A DNA stretch of 64,000 nucleotides from Skermanella rosea (GCF_016806835.2 NZ_CP086112.1:204001-268000), one strand, 5' to 3'. Positions 26,101 to 35,921 are shown, counted from the first letter of the stretch. The notes: generated by a model from the sequence alone, not told the origin. Numbers and translations: made by a program.

Positions 26101-26964
26101 TTACTCGGCCAGATGGCTCCTGTCGTACGAGAATTTTTCATGCTGCTCCCTCAGCCAGGTAGCAGGCTCGATGTTCCAGGTCTTCGCAAGCTCGAGGAAC
26201 CTGCCCGACGCGTGCCAGCCATAAATCATTCCGGACATCATCTTGCCAAAGACCTGATCCTTTTCCGCCAGCGGGACCGCGATTCCCCACACGCTCTGGT
26301 GCTGCGTCTCGAGCGGCATGACGTAGCCTTCCCACTCGTTGGCTGCCAGGGACTGCTGGATCGTGATGTCGTCGGACAGCCAGGCGACGCATTTGCCGCT
26401 GCGAAGAGCCTGTTTCGTTTCCGTGTTGCCCGGGAACGACACGATCCGCGGCCGGTAGGCGCGCTCCACGAGGTTGTTGTAGAAGAGCCCCTGCTTGGCG
26501 CAGACCGGCTTGCCCCTGAGATCTTCCCAAGCCGATATGGCGCCCTCCTTGAAGAGAACGTTGGCGCCGGACGTCCAATAGTTCGGCTCCACGATCCCCA
26601 CCGCCTTGCGGCGATCCGGCAGGTCGGACATGGCACCGATGATCAGATCGATCTGTCCCTGTTGCAGGAACTGCATGCGGTTGGCGGATTCGATCACGAC
26701 CAGCTCCAGATCGACCCCCATCACATCGGCGACTTCCCGGGCGAGATCGGGCTCGATGCCGACGATCTTGCCGCTCGGATCGCGGTATGACCAGGGTGGC
26801 AGCGCGCCCTGAACGCCGACGCGCAGGACGCCGCGGTCAAGGACCTCCTTGAAGTGCTCATTCGCCGCCTCGGCGCTTTTCACAGGGGAGAGTGCCGCTG
26901 TCAAGACAATGGCGCTGGCAGCCATTGCCTTCAGCCACCGAAACGACCTGATGCTGTGTATCAT
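26101..26964 (-). CDS. ABC transporter periplasmic amino-acid-binding protein
   Basis: The protein is 287 residues. An N-terminal signal peptide (LKAMAASAIVLTAALSPVKS, cleavage near AEAA) precedes a family-3 solute-binding domain. It contains GVLRVGVQGALPPWSYRDPS, an early ligand-contact segment with aromatics, and ATG-like lobes ending GWHASGRFLELAKTWNIEP. The typical SBP_bac_3 core (about 250 residues) is present. It is the second gene of the operon, directly after the demethylase-like gene. The ligand is probably an amino acid or betaine-like compound, inferred from operon neighbours. Confidence 0.92.
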   Translation of the reverse strand: MIHSIRSFRWLKAMAASAIVLTAALSPVKSAEAANEHFKEVLDRGVLRVGVQGALPPWSYRDPSGKIVGIEPDLAREVADVMGVDLELVVIESANRMQFLQQGQIDLIIGAMSDLPDRRKAVGIVEPNYWTSGANVLFKEGAISAWEDLRGKPVCAKQGLFYNNLVERAYRPRIVSFPGNTETKQALRSGKCVAWLSDDITIQQSLAANEWEGYVMPLETQHQSVWGIAVPLAEKDQVFGKMMSGMIYGWHASGRFLELAKTWNIEPATWLREQHEKFSYDRSHLAE

Positions 26965-27051
26965 GGTACTTCCTTCCTCTCTGGGGGGGCGGATCAGGGG
27001 TGCGTCCTGGCTCAGGGAATGCCTGATAATTGTGCGGATCGGAGCGGCGTG

Positions 27052-29118
27052 CTACATCAAATTGCATATGCGAAGGGCGTCGAGCATTGCCGAATGGACG
27101 TTGCGGCTCGCGACAGCGTCGCCGATCCGGTGGAGTTCGAAACGGGCATCGGGACGAAAGCTTCTCGGCTGGGGACGGTTGTGTAGCAGTGCATCGATAT
27201 CCGTGACCCCGTCATTGACCGACTGCTCGCGCAACTCGTGGTACAGGTCATCTGCAGGTATCGTGCCACGTTCGACGATTATCTGGTCCGCGGTCCGTTC
27301 GAAGCTTCTTGCCGTCATCGTATTGCGGAACGTCGCGGCGATCCTGTTCCCCCGCCGGCGCACGCTCACGATCTCGGCCTCGAACGTCGCCGGGATCTCC
27401 AGTTCGTAGAGGCGCTTTTTCCAGGTGGCGCGCTCGGCATAGGTCAACTCCTGGCCGATCTGCGGATCGATGGAGACGAGATGCACGCTGCGACCTTCCA
27501 TCGCTGCCATCTCGACAGCTTGCGCCGCCGGGTTGCGGCCGGTCCCGTCGTAGACGATGATCTCGGGCGCCAATGGGACGGTTCCTCCCAGCGCATCCCA
27601 CACGCTGGTGCAGTGCTCGGCGCCGTCAATCCAGTCAATGTCGGGCAAGCCGCCGGTTGCAATGATCACGATATCCGGGTTCTCGGCCAGGACATCCTCG
27701 CGCTCGGCGTAGAAGTTGGTGCGAACGAGCACGCCGAGGCGATCCAGCTCGGCGACACGCCAGTCGATGATTCCGCCATAATCGCGCCGCCAGCTGCCGC
27801 GGGAACCGAGAAGCAACTGCCCGCCGACACGGTCGGCCGCTTCGAAAACCACTACATCATGACCGCGCTCGGCCAGGATGCGTGCGGCCTCGAGCCCGCC
27901 AGGCCCGCCGCCGACCACGACGGCCTTCCTGGCCGGGGCCTTCGCGCGCTCGATGATCTGGGGCAGCACTGTTTCCCGGCCCGTTGCCGGATTGTGCAGG
28001 CAGTGCGGTCGGTAGGGCGACTGGCAGTGCGTGGCCCCGACGCAGGGGCGGATGCGGTCTTCCTGGCCGGCCTCGAGCTTCGCGACGATGTACGGGTCGG
28101 CTATATGCGCCCGCGTCATGGCGACCATATCGAGCAGACCCTCGCGGATCGCGTGGCGTGCGGAGGAAATGTCGGAGATGCGGGCCGCGTGGAAAACTGG
28201 CAGGTTTACGGCACGCTTGAATTCCCCGATCCGCTTGAGCCACGGCGCGATGGGAGAGGCCATGCCCGGAAGGATGTCGCTGACGAGCGTTCGCTCAGTA
28301 TCCATGGAGCCGTAGAGCGCGTTGAAAAAGTCGATCGTCCCTTCACGCTCAAAGATGTGAGCGATTTCCAGGCAATCGTCGAACGCCAGGGCATCGCCCT
28401 CGCCCCCTTCGTCGACCGAGAGCCGGAGCCCGGAGATGAAATCGTCTCCCGCCTGCCTCCGGATCTCCTCAAAGACCATGAGCGGGAACCGTACCCGGTT
28501 TTTCAGCGAGCCGCCGAAGCCGTCGGTCCGCCGGTTCGTCTTGGGCGACAGGAATTGGCCTATCAGGTGGCCGCTGGCCAGTGTTTCCAGCCCGTCCAGC
28601 CCGCCTTCCCTGCAGCGTCGCGCCGCCTGTCCGTAAGCTTTAACGACCCGGTCGATGTCGTGCCGATCCATCTCCTTGGGAAAGCTCCGGTGCAGCGCCT
28701 CCCGGACGGGAGACGGTGCTATGGTTGGCAGCCATTTGTCGGAATAGGGCTCCCCTCGGCGCCCGAGGTGGGTAATCTGGATCATAAGAGCCGCGCCATG
28801 GCGGTGAATGCGCTCAGAAAACTCCTGGAAGAAAGGAATGATATCGTCCGCACCAACATTTAGTTGCCTAAATATGTTAGGGGAGTCCGGAGCGATATTG
28901 GATGAACCGCCGAACATCGTCAGCGCAATCCCTCCTTTTGCTTTTTCCTCGTGATAACATTGATAACGTTCTTTGGGAAGACCTCCTTCCTCAAGACCAC
29001 TCGCGTGGCTCGTGCTCATCAGTCTGTTCTTGAGCGTCAGATGTTTTAGCTGAAAGGGCTGGAGGAGCGGGTCACTAGTGCTGATCCGATGCGCTTTCTG
29101 CTGTTCGTAAGCCGTCAT
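27052..29118 (-). CDS. DgcA/stachydrine-demethylase-like NADH:flavin oxidoreductase
   Basis: The protein is 688 residues, starting at the ATG at 29118 (MTAYEQQKAH). The Old Yellow Enzyme barrel (15-370) has QITHLGRRG and the iron-sulfur Cys motif (CVGATHCQSPYRPHC, then NPATGRE). An NAD/FAD-binding domain follows (VVGGGPGGLEAARILAERGH). The C-terminus HRIGDAVASRNVHSAMLDAL matches the ending of dimethylglycine demethylase subunit DgcA, and the length (about 690) also agrees. The family removes N-methyl groups from dimethylglycine, N-methylproline or stachydrine derivatives. It is the first gene of the operon, divergent from lysR. Specificity among such methylated substrates cannot be told from the sequence. 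Confidence 0.82.
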   Translation of the reverse strand: MTAYEQQKAHRISTSDPLLQPFQLKHLTLKNRLMSTSHASGLEEGGLPKERYQCYHEEKAKGGIALTMFGGSSNIAPDSPNIFRQLNVGADDIIPFFQEFSERIHRHGAALMIQITHLGRRGEPYSDKWLPTIAPSPVREALHRSFPKEMDRHDIDRVVKAYGQAARRCREGGLDGLETLASGHLIGQFLSPKTNRRTDGFGGSLKNRVRFPLMVFEEIRRQAGDDFISGLRLSVDEGGEGDALAFDDCLEIAHIFEREGTIDFFNALYGSMDTERTLVSDILPGMASPIAPWLKRIGEFKRAVNLPVFHAARISDISSARHAIREGLLDMVAMTRAHIADPYIVAKLEAGQEDRIRPCVGATHCQSPYRPHCLHNPATGRETVLPQIIERAKAPARKAVVVGGGPGGLEAARILAERGHDVVVFEAADRVGGQLLLGSRGSWRRDYGGIIDWRVAELDRLGVLVRTNFYAEREDVLAENPDIVIIATGGLPDIDWIDGAEHCTSVWDALGGTVPLAPEIIVYDGTGRNPAAQAVEMAAMEGRSVHLVSIDPQIGQELTYAERATWKKRLYELEIPATFEAEIVSVRRRGNRIAATFRNTMTARSFERTADQIIVERGTIPADDLYHELREQSVNDGVTDIDALLHNRPQPRSFRPDARFELHRIGDAVASRNVHSAMLDALRICNLM

Positions 29119-29262
29119 TTCAACTAGCCATCTGGTATGTTTCGCAAAACCATGCTTGTCGCTGCCTCCAAGAATCGACGCCCTTTTCTGTACAGTCAAA
29201 TCACTAATCTTGGCTCGGCTATGCATAACTGTTATACCGCTTGTTTAATCAGGAGGTTGGCA
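29119..29262. promoter_or_regulatory. Divergent promoter region with ATAACTGTTAT palindrome
   Basis: This 144-bp AT-richer region separates the demethylase operon from lysR. An 11-bp palindrome ATAACTGTTAT lies at 29225-29235, beside TATGCATA, and has the T-N11-A style of LysR operators. The lysR ribosome site AGGAGG is at 29251-29256. Confidence 0.5.
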
Positions 29263-30159
29263 ATGAACATTCGGCAATTGGAAGCTTTTCGAGCAACCAT
29301 GATGGCGCAGACGACGATCGGGGCCGCCGAACTGCTCGGCGTGTCCCAGCCCGCCATAAGCCGCCTCCTCACGCAATTGGAGGCTTCACTCCGTCTGACG
29401 CTGTTCGACCGAACGAGCGGGCGATTGCAGCCCACGCCGGAAGCCAGGCTTATCTATGAGGAGATCCAGCGCACCTTCGCATCTGTCGACAAGATCCGTG
29501 AAATCGCGCGTGAGCTCCAGCTGGCCAATACCGGGATGGTTTCACTGGCGTCGCTCCCGGCCCTGGCAAGCGGGTTCGTGCCTGCGGCGATCGGCAGGTT
29601 CGTCACGAAGCATCCCGAAAGCCAGATATCGCTTAGAATACAGATGTCACCGCGGATCGAAGAGCTTGTGGCGGCTCAGATCGTCGATTTCGGCCTTGCC
29701 GAATACCCTTTCCAGCGCGCCGGTGCCGAGGTCGAGGAATTTTGCTCAGTACCCCTGCGGCTCGCAGTGCACTCGACGCATCGTCTGGCGAGACATAGGG
29801 AATGCTCACCTCCAGACCTGCAAGGTGAGAGGTTCATCTCGATGACCCACAACAATGTCGGCCGCAAGCTTGCCGATGACATATTCCAGCGCGCCGGGGT
29901 TCAGCGAAAACTGGTGCTTGAAGCACAGATTTTCAGTGCAGTGGCAGCCATGGTTTCGATGAACCTCGGCGTTGGGTTCATTGATCCTTTCACCGCCTAT
30001 GACTACCGGGATCGCGGCATCGTGGTGATCCCGTTCTACCCGAGCGTGATACTGCGGATCGGTCTCCTGCACCCGGTTCACAGGCCTGCGTCCAGAGTCA
30101 CGCGGGAATTCGTCTCATGCCTTAAAGCTTATCGCAAGGAAGTCCTGAGCCGCGTCTGA
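29263..30159 (+). CDS. LysR-family transcriptional regulator
   Basis: The protein is 298 residues; the ATG at 29263 is set by the AGGAGG seven bases upstream. The N-terminal winged helix-turn-helix (MNIRQLEAFRATMMAQTTIG, then GVSQPAISRLLTQLE) is canonical, followed by a LysR substrate-binding domain (residues about 90-295). It is divergent from the demethylase/ABC operon, so it most likely regulates that operon in response to the imported substrate. This is the usual LysR arrangement; effector unknown. Confidence 0.93.
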   Translation: MNIRQLEAFRATMMAQTTIGAAELLGVSQPAISRLLTQLEASLRLTLFDRTSGRLQPTPEARLIYEEIQRTFASVDKIREIARELQLANTGMVSLASLPALASGFVPAAIGRFVTKHPESQISLRIQMSPRIEELVAAQIVDFGLAEYPFQRAGAEVEEFCSVPLRLAVHSTHRLARHRECSPPDLQGERFISMTHNNVGRKLADDIFQRAGVQRKLVLEAQIFSAVAAMVSMNLGVGFIDPFTAYDYRDRGIVVIPFYPSVILRIGLLHPVHRPASRVTREFVSCLKAYRKEVLSRV

Positions 30160-31151
30160 GTTCTGTTGCGGCATTGATGGGCATTGACGTGAACCTGTTC
30201 GCAGGCAGAATGTGCAGACCCATGCTGATCGGGACACTACTTTGAGCTGAAGGAAGGCTGACGCGCGGGAGAGCAGCGGGCTATGTCTGCGACCATCGTC
30301 AACCAACGTTGGCGCATAAAACGGCCTGCGCCTGGCGGTTCGGGGCCTTGACGAATATGGAGGCCGGCCCTCTGAAACTGAGAGCCGCATGCCGTACAAG
30401 ATCAACCGGAGCCGTCGCCATAAGATGCCCGGACGATTTCCCGCCACCCGCCGCGGTGATCGTCCCGCCGCGGTCAACGCGGTGCCGGGCGACAAGGCGC
30501 GAACAGCTCCGACCCAGCGCGACCTGCGCATCCTGCTGAACCGGGGGCGCGGCGGCTCGGCTGGCAGAAGGCGGTCGGATATGGCCGCCGCTCCCTTGGA
30601 GAGGTCGCCATGCTGCGCTACCAGGTCGTCAACGGCCGAAGTCTCCGGGCCCGGACTCTGCCTAGCCAGCCGGTCGAGGCGAACCCCTCTGTGCCAACGT
30701 CGGATGCAAAGTTCTCAACAGCATGACCAAACTCGTGCAAGGTCACCCGAGCAACACATCCCGAGGTCGAAATCCGCCCTACAGACGAATTTCGCACCAG
30801 TTGCGACAGGCGCGGCTCGGTCGGTGCCATCCCGGCGCCGGGATAGCGATTCCGGTTCGCACGCGGTTTTACGCTCGCTGCCGGCATCAGTGCCGGCCTG
30901 CGCGAGAGCCTAGGCGTTCTAGCGCCGGGCCCGGGTTTTGCGGCAGCAGGACAACGGGCACCCGGCAGCCCGGCTCCCCCAATCCGCCAGCCAGGTGTCC
31001 TGGTCGGCGAGGACGGCCAGCCGATCGCGCCACACGGTATCGGGCATGGCCCACCGCGGCCGTGCCGGGGTTCCCCGATCACCGCCGGCAGCGCCGCCGC
31101 GAACGGGCGGGCTGACGGTGGGGCTCCGGCCTGCAGGATCGTCCACGCGTC
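30160..31151. other. Non-coding stretch with IS5 remnant
   Basis: This 992 bp region between lysR and the CoA ligase operon has only a broken IS5-family transposase (30389-30740) as identifiable content; the rest holds no gene I can support. Confidence 0.5.
30389..30740 (+). pseudogene. IS5-family transposase remnant
   Basis: The 5' end reads MPYKINRSRRHKMP, the usual opening of IS5-group transposases, but the central catalytic part is missing. The C-terminal part reappears in a second frame (GWQKAVGYGRRSLGE, then MLRYQVVNGRSLRARTLPSQ) and a third frame (NVGCKVLNSMTKL). The element is therefore internally deleted and multiply frameshifted. No terminal inverted repeats were identified, so element borders are unknown. 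Confidence 0.6.
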
Positions 31152-32576
31152 TCAGCCGTTCTTCGCGCCTTGTGCAACCCAATCCCGCAATGCTCCGCGA
31201 TCGGCCTTTCCCGTCCGCCCAAGCGGCAGCGCGGCCGAAAAATGGAAGACGTCGGGGATCTTGAAGCGTTCGATCCGTTCGGCGGCCCAGTCGGCCAGCG
31301 ACCGGGCGTCCACCGCCGCGCCGGCGCGCGGCACCACCATGACATGCAGCCGCTCGCCGAGCAGCGGATCGGGCACGCCAGCTGCCAGCGCCGCGACCAC
31401 GTCGGGATGGCTGCAGAACAGCCTGTCTATTTCCAGCGGCGCGATCTTGTTCCCCCCGCGCGAGACGATGTCCTTCGCCCGGCCCGCCAGCTCGACGGTA
31501 CCGTCGGGGCGCCGGCGCGCCAGGTCGCCGGTACGGAACCAGCCATCGGCGAAGGAGGCGGCGGTCAGGTCGGGCCGGTCCAGATAACCCAGCATGCCGT
31601 ACGGCGTGCGGATCAGCAGTTCCCCGGCGCCGCCCGCACCGGCGTCGGCCGGCTCGGCGATCCGGAACGCCACTCCGGGAGTGGGCATCCCGATCGTGCC
31701 GGGAGCCGCTGCCCGCAGGTCCGGCGTGACGCAGAAATCGCAGGATCCGGTCTCGGTGAGCCCGTACAGGTCGTACAGTCCGGCCGCCGGGAAGGCCTCG
31801 GCGATCCGGGTGCCCAAGCCCTCCCCCAGCGGCTCGCCGCCGGTCAGGATCCGCGTCAGGTCCGGCGCGGCCGGCGGCGGGGCCGCCTCGGAGAACAGGG
31901 CGCGCAGCATGGTCGGCACGAACGCGGCCGTGGTCACGCCGGACCCGAGCGCCGCCCGCGCCGCGGCGGGAGTGAACTTCGGCATCATCGTCAGCCGTCC
32001 GCCAGCCAGGACGGTGACCAGCGAGACCCAGATGCCGAAGATGAAGGTGACCTGCAAGGGCAGCAGCGTGTGCGGGCCGTGCGCGATGCCGAGCACCGAC
32101 CGGAGCACGTCGAGCTTTCCGGCGAGCCTGTCGTGACCGATCACGACGCCCTTCGGCGCCCCGGTCGAGCCGGAGGTGAAGATCACGAGCGCCGCCCCGT
32201 CGAGGAGAGCGCGTCCGGGCGGCGGCGCGTCGGCGACCCGCGCCGCCTCGCCGGTCGCCCCGTCGAGGACCAGCCGGACGCCGGTGGCCTCGCGCAGGGA
32301 TTCGAGTACCCGGCCCGGCGTCGTCGCGTGCACCGGGACCGCAACCGCCCCGGCCCGCCACGTTCCGAGCAGGGCGGCGAAGTCCGCCGCGCGGTTGCCG
32401 ACACTGACCAGCACGGGCTCGTCCGGTCCGATCCCGTGCCGTGCGAGTTCCGCCGCGACGGCACCCGCCCGTGCCAGGATCCCGCCGGCATCGAGCCGGC
32501 CGCCGGGATCCTCGACGATCGCACCGGACCCCCGCTCCAGCCCGTCGTCCAGCAGGGATGCCAGCCGGCCCGTCAT
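31152..32576 (-). CDS. AMP-forming acyl-CoA ligase
   Basis: The protein is 474 residues. The ANL-superfamily motifs are present: TSGSTGAPKG (134-143), YGLTETGSCDF (271-281), DGWFRTGDLA (344-353), GRAKDIVSRGGNKIAPLE (365-382) and the C-terminal catalytic Lys in PLGRTGKADR (451-460). It is shorter than acetyl-CoA synthetase and resembles benzoate/medium-chain/4-hydroxybenzoate-CoA ligases. It overlaps the enoyl-CoA hydratase gene by four bases, so it is co-translated and its product likely goes straight to the hydratase. It activates a carboxylic acid of unknown structure. Confidence 0.9.
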   Translation of the reverse strand: MTGRLASLLDDGLERGSGAIVEDPGGRLDAGGILARAGAVAAELARHGIGPDEPVLVSVGNRAADFAALLGTWRAGAVAVPVHATTPGRVLESLREATGVRLVLDGATGEAARVADAPPPGRALLDGAALVIFTSGSTGAPKGVVIGHDRLAGKLDVLRSVLGIAHGPHTLLPLQVTFIFGIWVSLVTVLAGGRLTMMPKFTPAAARAALGSGVTTAAFVPTMLRALFSEAAPPPAAPDLTRILTGGEPLGEGLGTRIAEAFPAAGLYDLYGLTETGSCDFCVTPDLRAAAPGTIGMPTPGVAFRIAEPADAGAGGAGELLIRTPYGMLGYLDRPDLTAASFADGWFRTGDLARRRPDGTVELAGRAKDIVSRGGNKIAPLEIDRLFCSHPDVVAALAAGVPDPLLGERLHVMVVPRAGAAVDARSLADWAAERIERFKIPDVFHFSAALPLGRTGKADRGALRDWVAQGAKNG

Positions 32577-33397
32577 TGGCCGGACCCTCCCGGGAACCGG
32601 CCGTCGCGCCAGGCGATCGCCGCGCGCAGGCCCCGGGCGCGGGCGATCTCCATGAACTCCCGCTTGTCGGGCGAGCCTTCCCCCTCGATCTGCAGGTCGA
32701 TGTCCAGCGCCGCCTCCAGGGCCTCGCCCATGCCCATGATCTCGAAGGCCCGGTTGATCGCCCGCTTGGTCTGGCGGACCAGGTTCGGATCGATCGCCGC
32801 GATGTGGCGGGCCGTCCGCTGCGCCTCCTCCAGGAGCCGGTCGGCCGGCACCACGCGGTTGACCATGCCGATCTGCAGGGCACGGTCGGCGGGGATCCGG
32901 TCCTCTCCGGTCAGGATGATTTCCTTGGCGATCTTCGGGCCGACGATCCAGGGCAGGATCATCACGACGATGCCGGCGCCGAACTTCAGTTCGGGCTCGC
33001 CGAACACGGCTTTCTCGGACGCGACGGTGATGTCGCAGGCGAGCGCCAACTCGCAGGCTCCCGCCAGGCAATGGCCGTTGACGGCGGCGATGGTCGGCTT
33101 GGACAGGCGCCAGAACCGGATCACCGGATCGAAGTCGTTGCGCAGCAGGGTTCGCCACTGCGCCATTCCGGACGGCCGCTTCTCCATCTGTTCCTTGAGG
33201 TCGAAGCCGGAGGAGAAAGCGGATCCGGCGCCGGTCACCACCACCGCCCGGATGTCGGGATCGGCTTCGACCTCGTCGAGCGCCCGGTCGATTTCCCGCA
33301 GCATGGTCTGGTTGATCGCGTTGAGGCGATCCGGCCGGTTGAGCACCAGCGTGGCGACCCCGTCGCCCTTTTCGAGAAGGATCGTCGCGTAAGTCAT
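32573..33397 (-). CDS. Enoyl-CoA hydratase/isomerase
   Basis: The 274-residue crotonase-fold protein has an oxyanion-hole stretch (SGFDLKEQM and NGHCLAGACELALACD). Both catalytic glutamates expected for hydration are at the standard places (GACELA and FGEPELKFG). It lies after an MFS transporter gene (37 bp) and before the CoA ligase, hence in a ligase-hydratase pathway adding water to an alpha,beta-unsaturated CoA ester. The substrate is uncertain; crotonobetainyl-CoA, acryloyl-CoA or a short enoyl-CoA are candidates, given the AcuI-type reductase across the divergent promoter. Confidence 0.92.
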   Translation of the reverse strand: MTYATILLEKGDGVATLVLNRPDRLNAINQTMLREIDRALDEVEADPDIRAVVVTGAGSAFSSGFDLKEQMEKRPSGMAQWRTLLRNDFDPVIRFWRLSKPTIAAVNGHCLAGACELALACDITVASEKAVFGEPELKFGAGIVVMILPWIVGPKIAKEIILTGEDRIPADRALQIGMVNRVVPADRLLEEAQRTARHIAAIDPNLVRQTKRAINRAFEIMGMGEALEAALDIDLQIEGEGSPDKREFMEIARARGLRAAIAWRDGRFPGGSGQ

Positions 33398-33434
33398 GGA
33401 AGAGGGTTCTCCGGGGTGGGACGGGTCGGGATGA

Positions 33435-34673
33435 TCATCGCCTGCCTCCGGCGATGGCGAGGGCGGCGGGGTCGGCCCGGAGGCGCAGCATGGCGACGAT
33501 GCCGAGGAACGGGCCGATCGCGAGCACCGTGAAGGCGAACGTCCAGCCGACCAGGTCCACGACGAAGGGCAGCAGATGGATGCTCGCCAGCGTCAGCAGG
33601 AAGCCGATGCAGGTCTGGACCGTCAGCATGGTGCCGACCAGCGACCGGTCGGACAGTTCCGCGACGGTCGCCGAGAACTGGCCGCTGTCCGCGATGATGC
33701 TGATACCCCACACCATGCCGACCGCCACCACCAGCGCCGGCGGTCCGTGGAACAACAGCCCGATCGTCAGCGCGCAGACGCCGCTGACGGCCATCGACGC
33801 CGAGGTGACCAGCGTGCGGCCCCAGCGGTCAGCCAGCCACCCCCCGGCCAGCGCGCCGACGGCCCCGGCGCCCACCGCGGCGAAGGTCGCGAGTTTCGCC
33901 GCGGTCGAGGAATCCTCGCCGAGCGTCTGCGCGAAGCTTGCGTGGATGAAGACGCCGAACCAGGCCCACATCGCGTAGAGTTCCCACATGTGGCCGAGAT
34001 AGCCGAGATTGGCGAGCCGCAGCGGCCGGTTCCGCCAGGCTTCCAGGGCGTTGCCCAGCCGCAACGGCGGCGCCTTGGCGACATTGGGACCGATCTGCGC
34101 GAAGATGATCAGCACGCCGGCCAGCGTCGCGGCAGCCGAAGCCGCGATGTACGGCACCCGCCAGTCCACGCCGCCGAACGCGGCCAGCAGGTGGGGCGAG
34201 GCGGAACCCAGCGTCAGCGCGGCGATCAGCAGGCCGATCAGCAGGCCGAGGTCGCGCTGCGCCCAGGTGCTGGCAAGCTTCATGCCGACGGGATAGACGC
34301 CCGCCATGCACATGCCGGTCACGAAGCGGAGCAGCGGAACCATGGCATCGATCGGCTCGAAGGCGAGTATCGCGACGTTCGCCGCCGCCGCGACCAGGGC
34401 CGATCCGCAGAACAGCCGACGCAGGTCCAGCCGGTCGGGCAGGCTGAGCAGGGCGCTGACCAGGGTCCCGGCGACGAAGCCGGCCTGGACGCTGCTGGTC
34501 AGCAGCGCCTCCTGGAAGGCACTGAGGTTCCATTCTTCCCTGATGCCGGCGAGCGACGCCGTCGTGGCGAACCAGACCGACATCGCCGCAACTTCGCTCA
34601 CCAGCAGCAAGGCGAGGGAGAGGGTCTTGCCGGCCGGCCATGCGGTTGAAGTTTGCCCGTCGAGGCTAGCCAT
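33435..34673 (-). CDS. MFS transporter
   Basis: The protein is 412 residues with about 12 hydrophobic segments, for instance LSLALLLVSEVAAMSVWFAT, and the MFS loop-2/3 motif GWLADRWGRTLV between TM2/TM3-like helices. It lacks long soluble domains. It lies between the binding-protein gene (seven bp gap) and the enoyl-CoA hydratase gene in the same operon, so it probably imports (or exports) the carboxylate that the ligase activates. Direction and substrate are inferred only from context. Confidence 0.92.
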   Translation of the reverse strand: MASLDGQTSTAWPAGKTLSLALLLVSEVAAMSVWFATTASLAGIREEWNLSAFQEALLTSSVQAGFVAGTLVSALLSLPDRLDLRRLFCGSALVAAAANVAILAFEPIDAMVPLLRFVTGMCMAGVYPVGMKLASTWAQRDLGLLIGLLIAALTLGSASPHLLAAFGGVDWRVPYIAASAAATLAGVLIIFAQIGPNVAKAPPLRLGNALEAWRNRPLRLANLGYLGHMWELYAMWAWFGVFIHASFAQTLGEDSSTAAKLATFAAVGAGAVGALAGGWLADRWGRTLVTSASMAVSGVCALTIGLLFHGPPALVVAVGMVWGISIIADSGQFSATVAELSDRSLVGTMLTVQTCIGFLLTLASIHLLPFVVDLVGWTFAFTVLAIGPFLGIVAMLRLRADPAALAIAGGRR

Positions 34674-34679
34674 CTCCGA

Positions 34680-35921
34680 TCACTGCCCCGTCGCCGCGGA
34701 CCCGGCCAGCGGACAGCCGCTGTCCTTCAACGGCCGGAAGGCCTGATCGCCGGGGATGGTGCTGACCACATTGTAGTAGTCATAGGGCTGCCTGGCCGCC
34801 GACGGCGATTTGACCTCGAACAGGTACATGTCGTGGATCTTGCGCCCGTCGATCCGAATGCTGCCCTTGCCGAACAGCGCGTCATCGGTCGGCATCGCCT
34901 TCATGGCCTCGACCGCGTGGCGGCCGGACCGGGCCGCGGCCTTGTCCGGCATCGCGGCAACCGCCTTCATCCAGTGTAGGATCGAGGCGTAGGTGCCGGC
35001 CTGGTTCATCGTCGGATACCGGTCGCCGGTGCGCTTGACGAACCGTTCGGTCCAGGCGCGGGTGCCCTCGTTCAGGTCCCAGTAGAAGGCCTCGGTCAGA
35101 AGCAGTCCCTGGGCGGTCTGCAGGCCGATCGAATGGACGTCCGTCAGGAACACCAGCATCCCGGCGAGTTTCTGCCCGGCGTCGGTCAGCCCGAACTCGG
35201 CCGCCTGCTTGACCGCGGTGATGGTGTCCCCACCCGAATTGGCCAGCGCCACGATCTGCGCCCCGCTGCCCTGCGCCTGCAGAAGGAACGAGGAGAAGTC
35301 GTTGGTCTGGAACGGCGCCCTGACCTGACCGGCGATCTCGCCGCCGTTCGCCGTGATGATCGACATCGCGTCGCGTTCCAGCGCGTGCCCGAAGGCGTAG
35401 TCGGCGGTCAGGAAGAACCAGGTCTTGCCGCCGCCCGCGATCACCGCCCTGGCCGTGCCGTTGGCGAGCGCCCAGGTGTCGTAGGTCCAGTGAACGTTGT
35501 TCGGCGTGCAGGCTTTGCCGGTCAGGTCGGACGTGCCGGCGCTGGCGATCAGGAAGACCTTGTCCTTCTCCCGGGCGATCTCGGAGACCGCGAGGGCGAT
35601 CGACGAGGTCGGCACGTCGGCGACCACGTCGACCTGGTCGCGGTCGAACCATTGGCGCACGATGTTCGCGCCGACGTCGGGTTTGTTCTGGTGATCCGCC
35701 GACAGGATCTCCACCCGGAACCCCTTCGCCTCGGGATCGAAGTCCTCCACCGCCATGCGGGCGGCCTCGACGGATCCCAGGCCGGCGATGTCCGAATAAA
35801 GCCCTGACTGGTCGTTGAGCACGCCGACACGGAAGACCGGCAAGGCGTCATTCTGGGCCTGTGCCGGCGCGATCGTTGCCAGAAACACCGCGGCAAGCAG
35901 GCTTGCTGTCCTGAAGTGCAT
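34680..35921 (-). CDS. Orphan branched-chain-type ABC substrate-binding protein
   Basis: The 413-residue periplasmic protein has a clear signal peptide (MHFRTASLLAAVFLATIAPA, cleavage near AQAQ). The mature part has the type-1 periplasmic fold used by LivJ-like and aromatic-acid-binding proteins (FRVGVLNDQSGLYSDIAG, then GKTWFFLTADYAFGHA). No permease or ATPase gene accompanies it here, only an MFS carrier, which is unusual. It may use components encoded elsewhere or act as a sensor or chaperone for substrate. It is the first gene of the ligase operon. Confidence 0.9.
   Translation of the reverse strand: MHFRTASLLAAVFLATIAPAQAQNDALPVFRVGVLNDQSGLYSDIAGLGSVEAARMAVEDFDPEAKGFRVEILSADHQNKPDVGANIVRQWFDRDQVDVVADVPTSSIALAVSEIAREKDKVFLIASAGTSDLTGKACTPNNVHWTYDTWALANGTARAVIAGGGKTWFFLTADYAFGHALERDAMSIITANGGEIAGQVRAPFQTNDFSSFLLQAQGSGAQIVALANSGGDTITAVKQAAEFGLTDAGQKLAGMLVFLTDVHSIGLQTAQGLLLTEAFYWDLNEGTRAWTERFVKRTGDRYPTMNQAGTYASILHWMKAVAAMPDKAAARSGRHAVEAMKAMPTDDALFGKGSIRIDGRKIHDMYLFEVKSPSAARQPYDYYNVVSTIPGDQAFRPLKDSGCPLAGSAATGQ

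Noticed and set aside
30618-31082. 154-codon minus-strand gene
   Set aside because: It is antisense to recognisable IS5 transposase remnants and has shadow composition.
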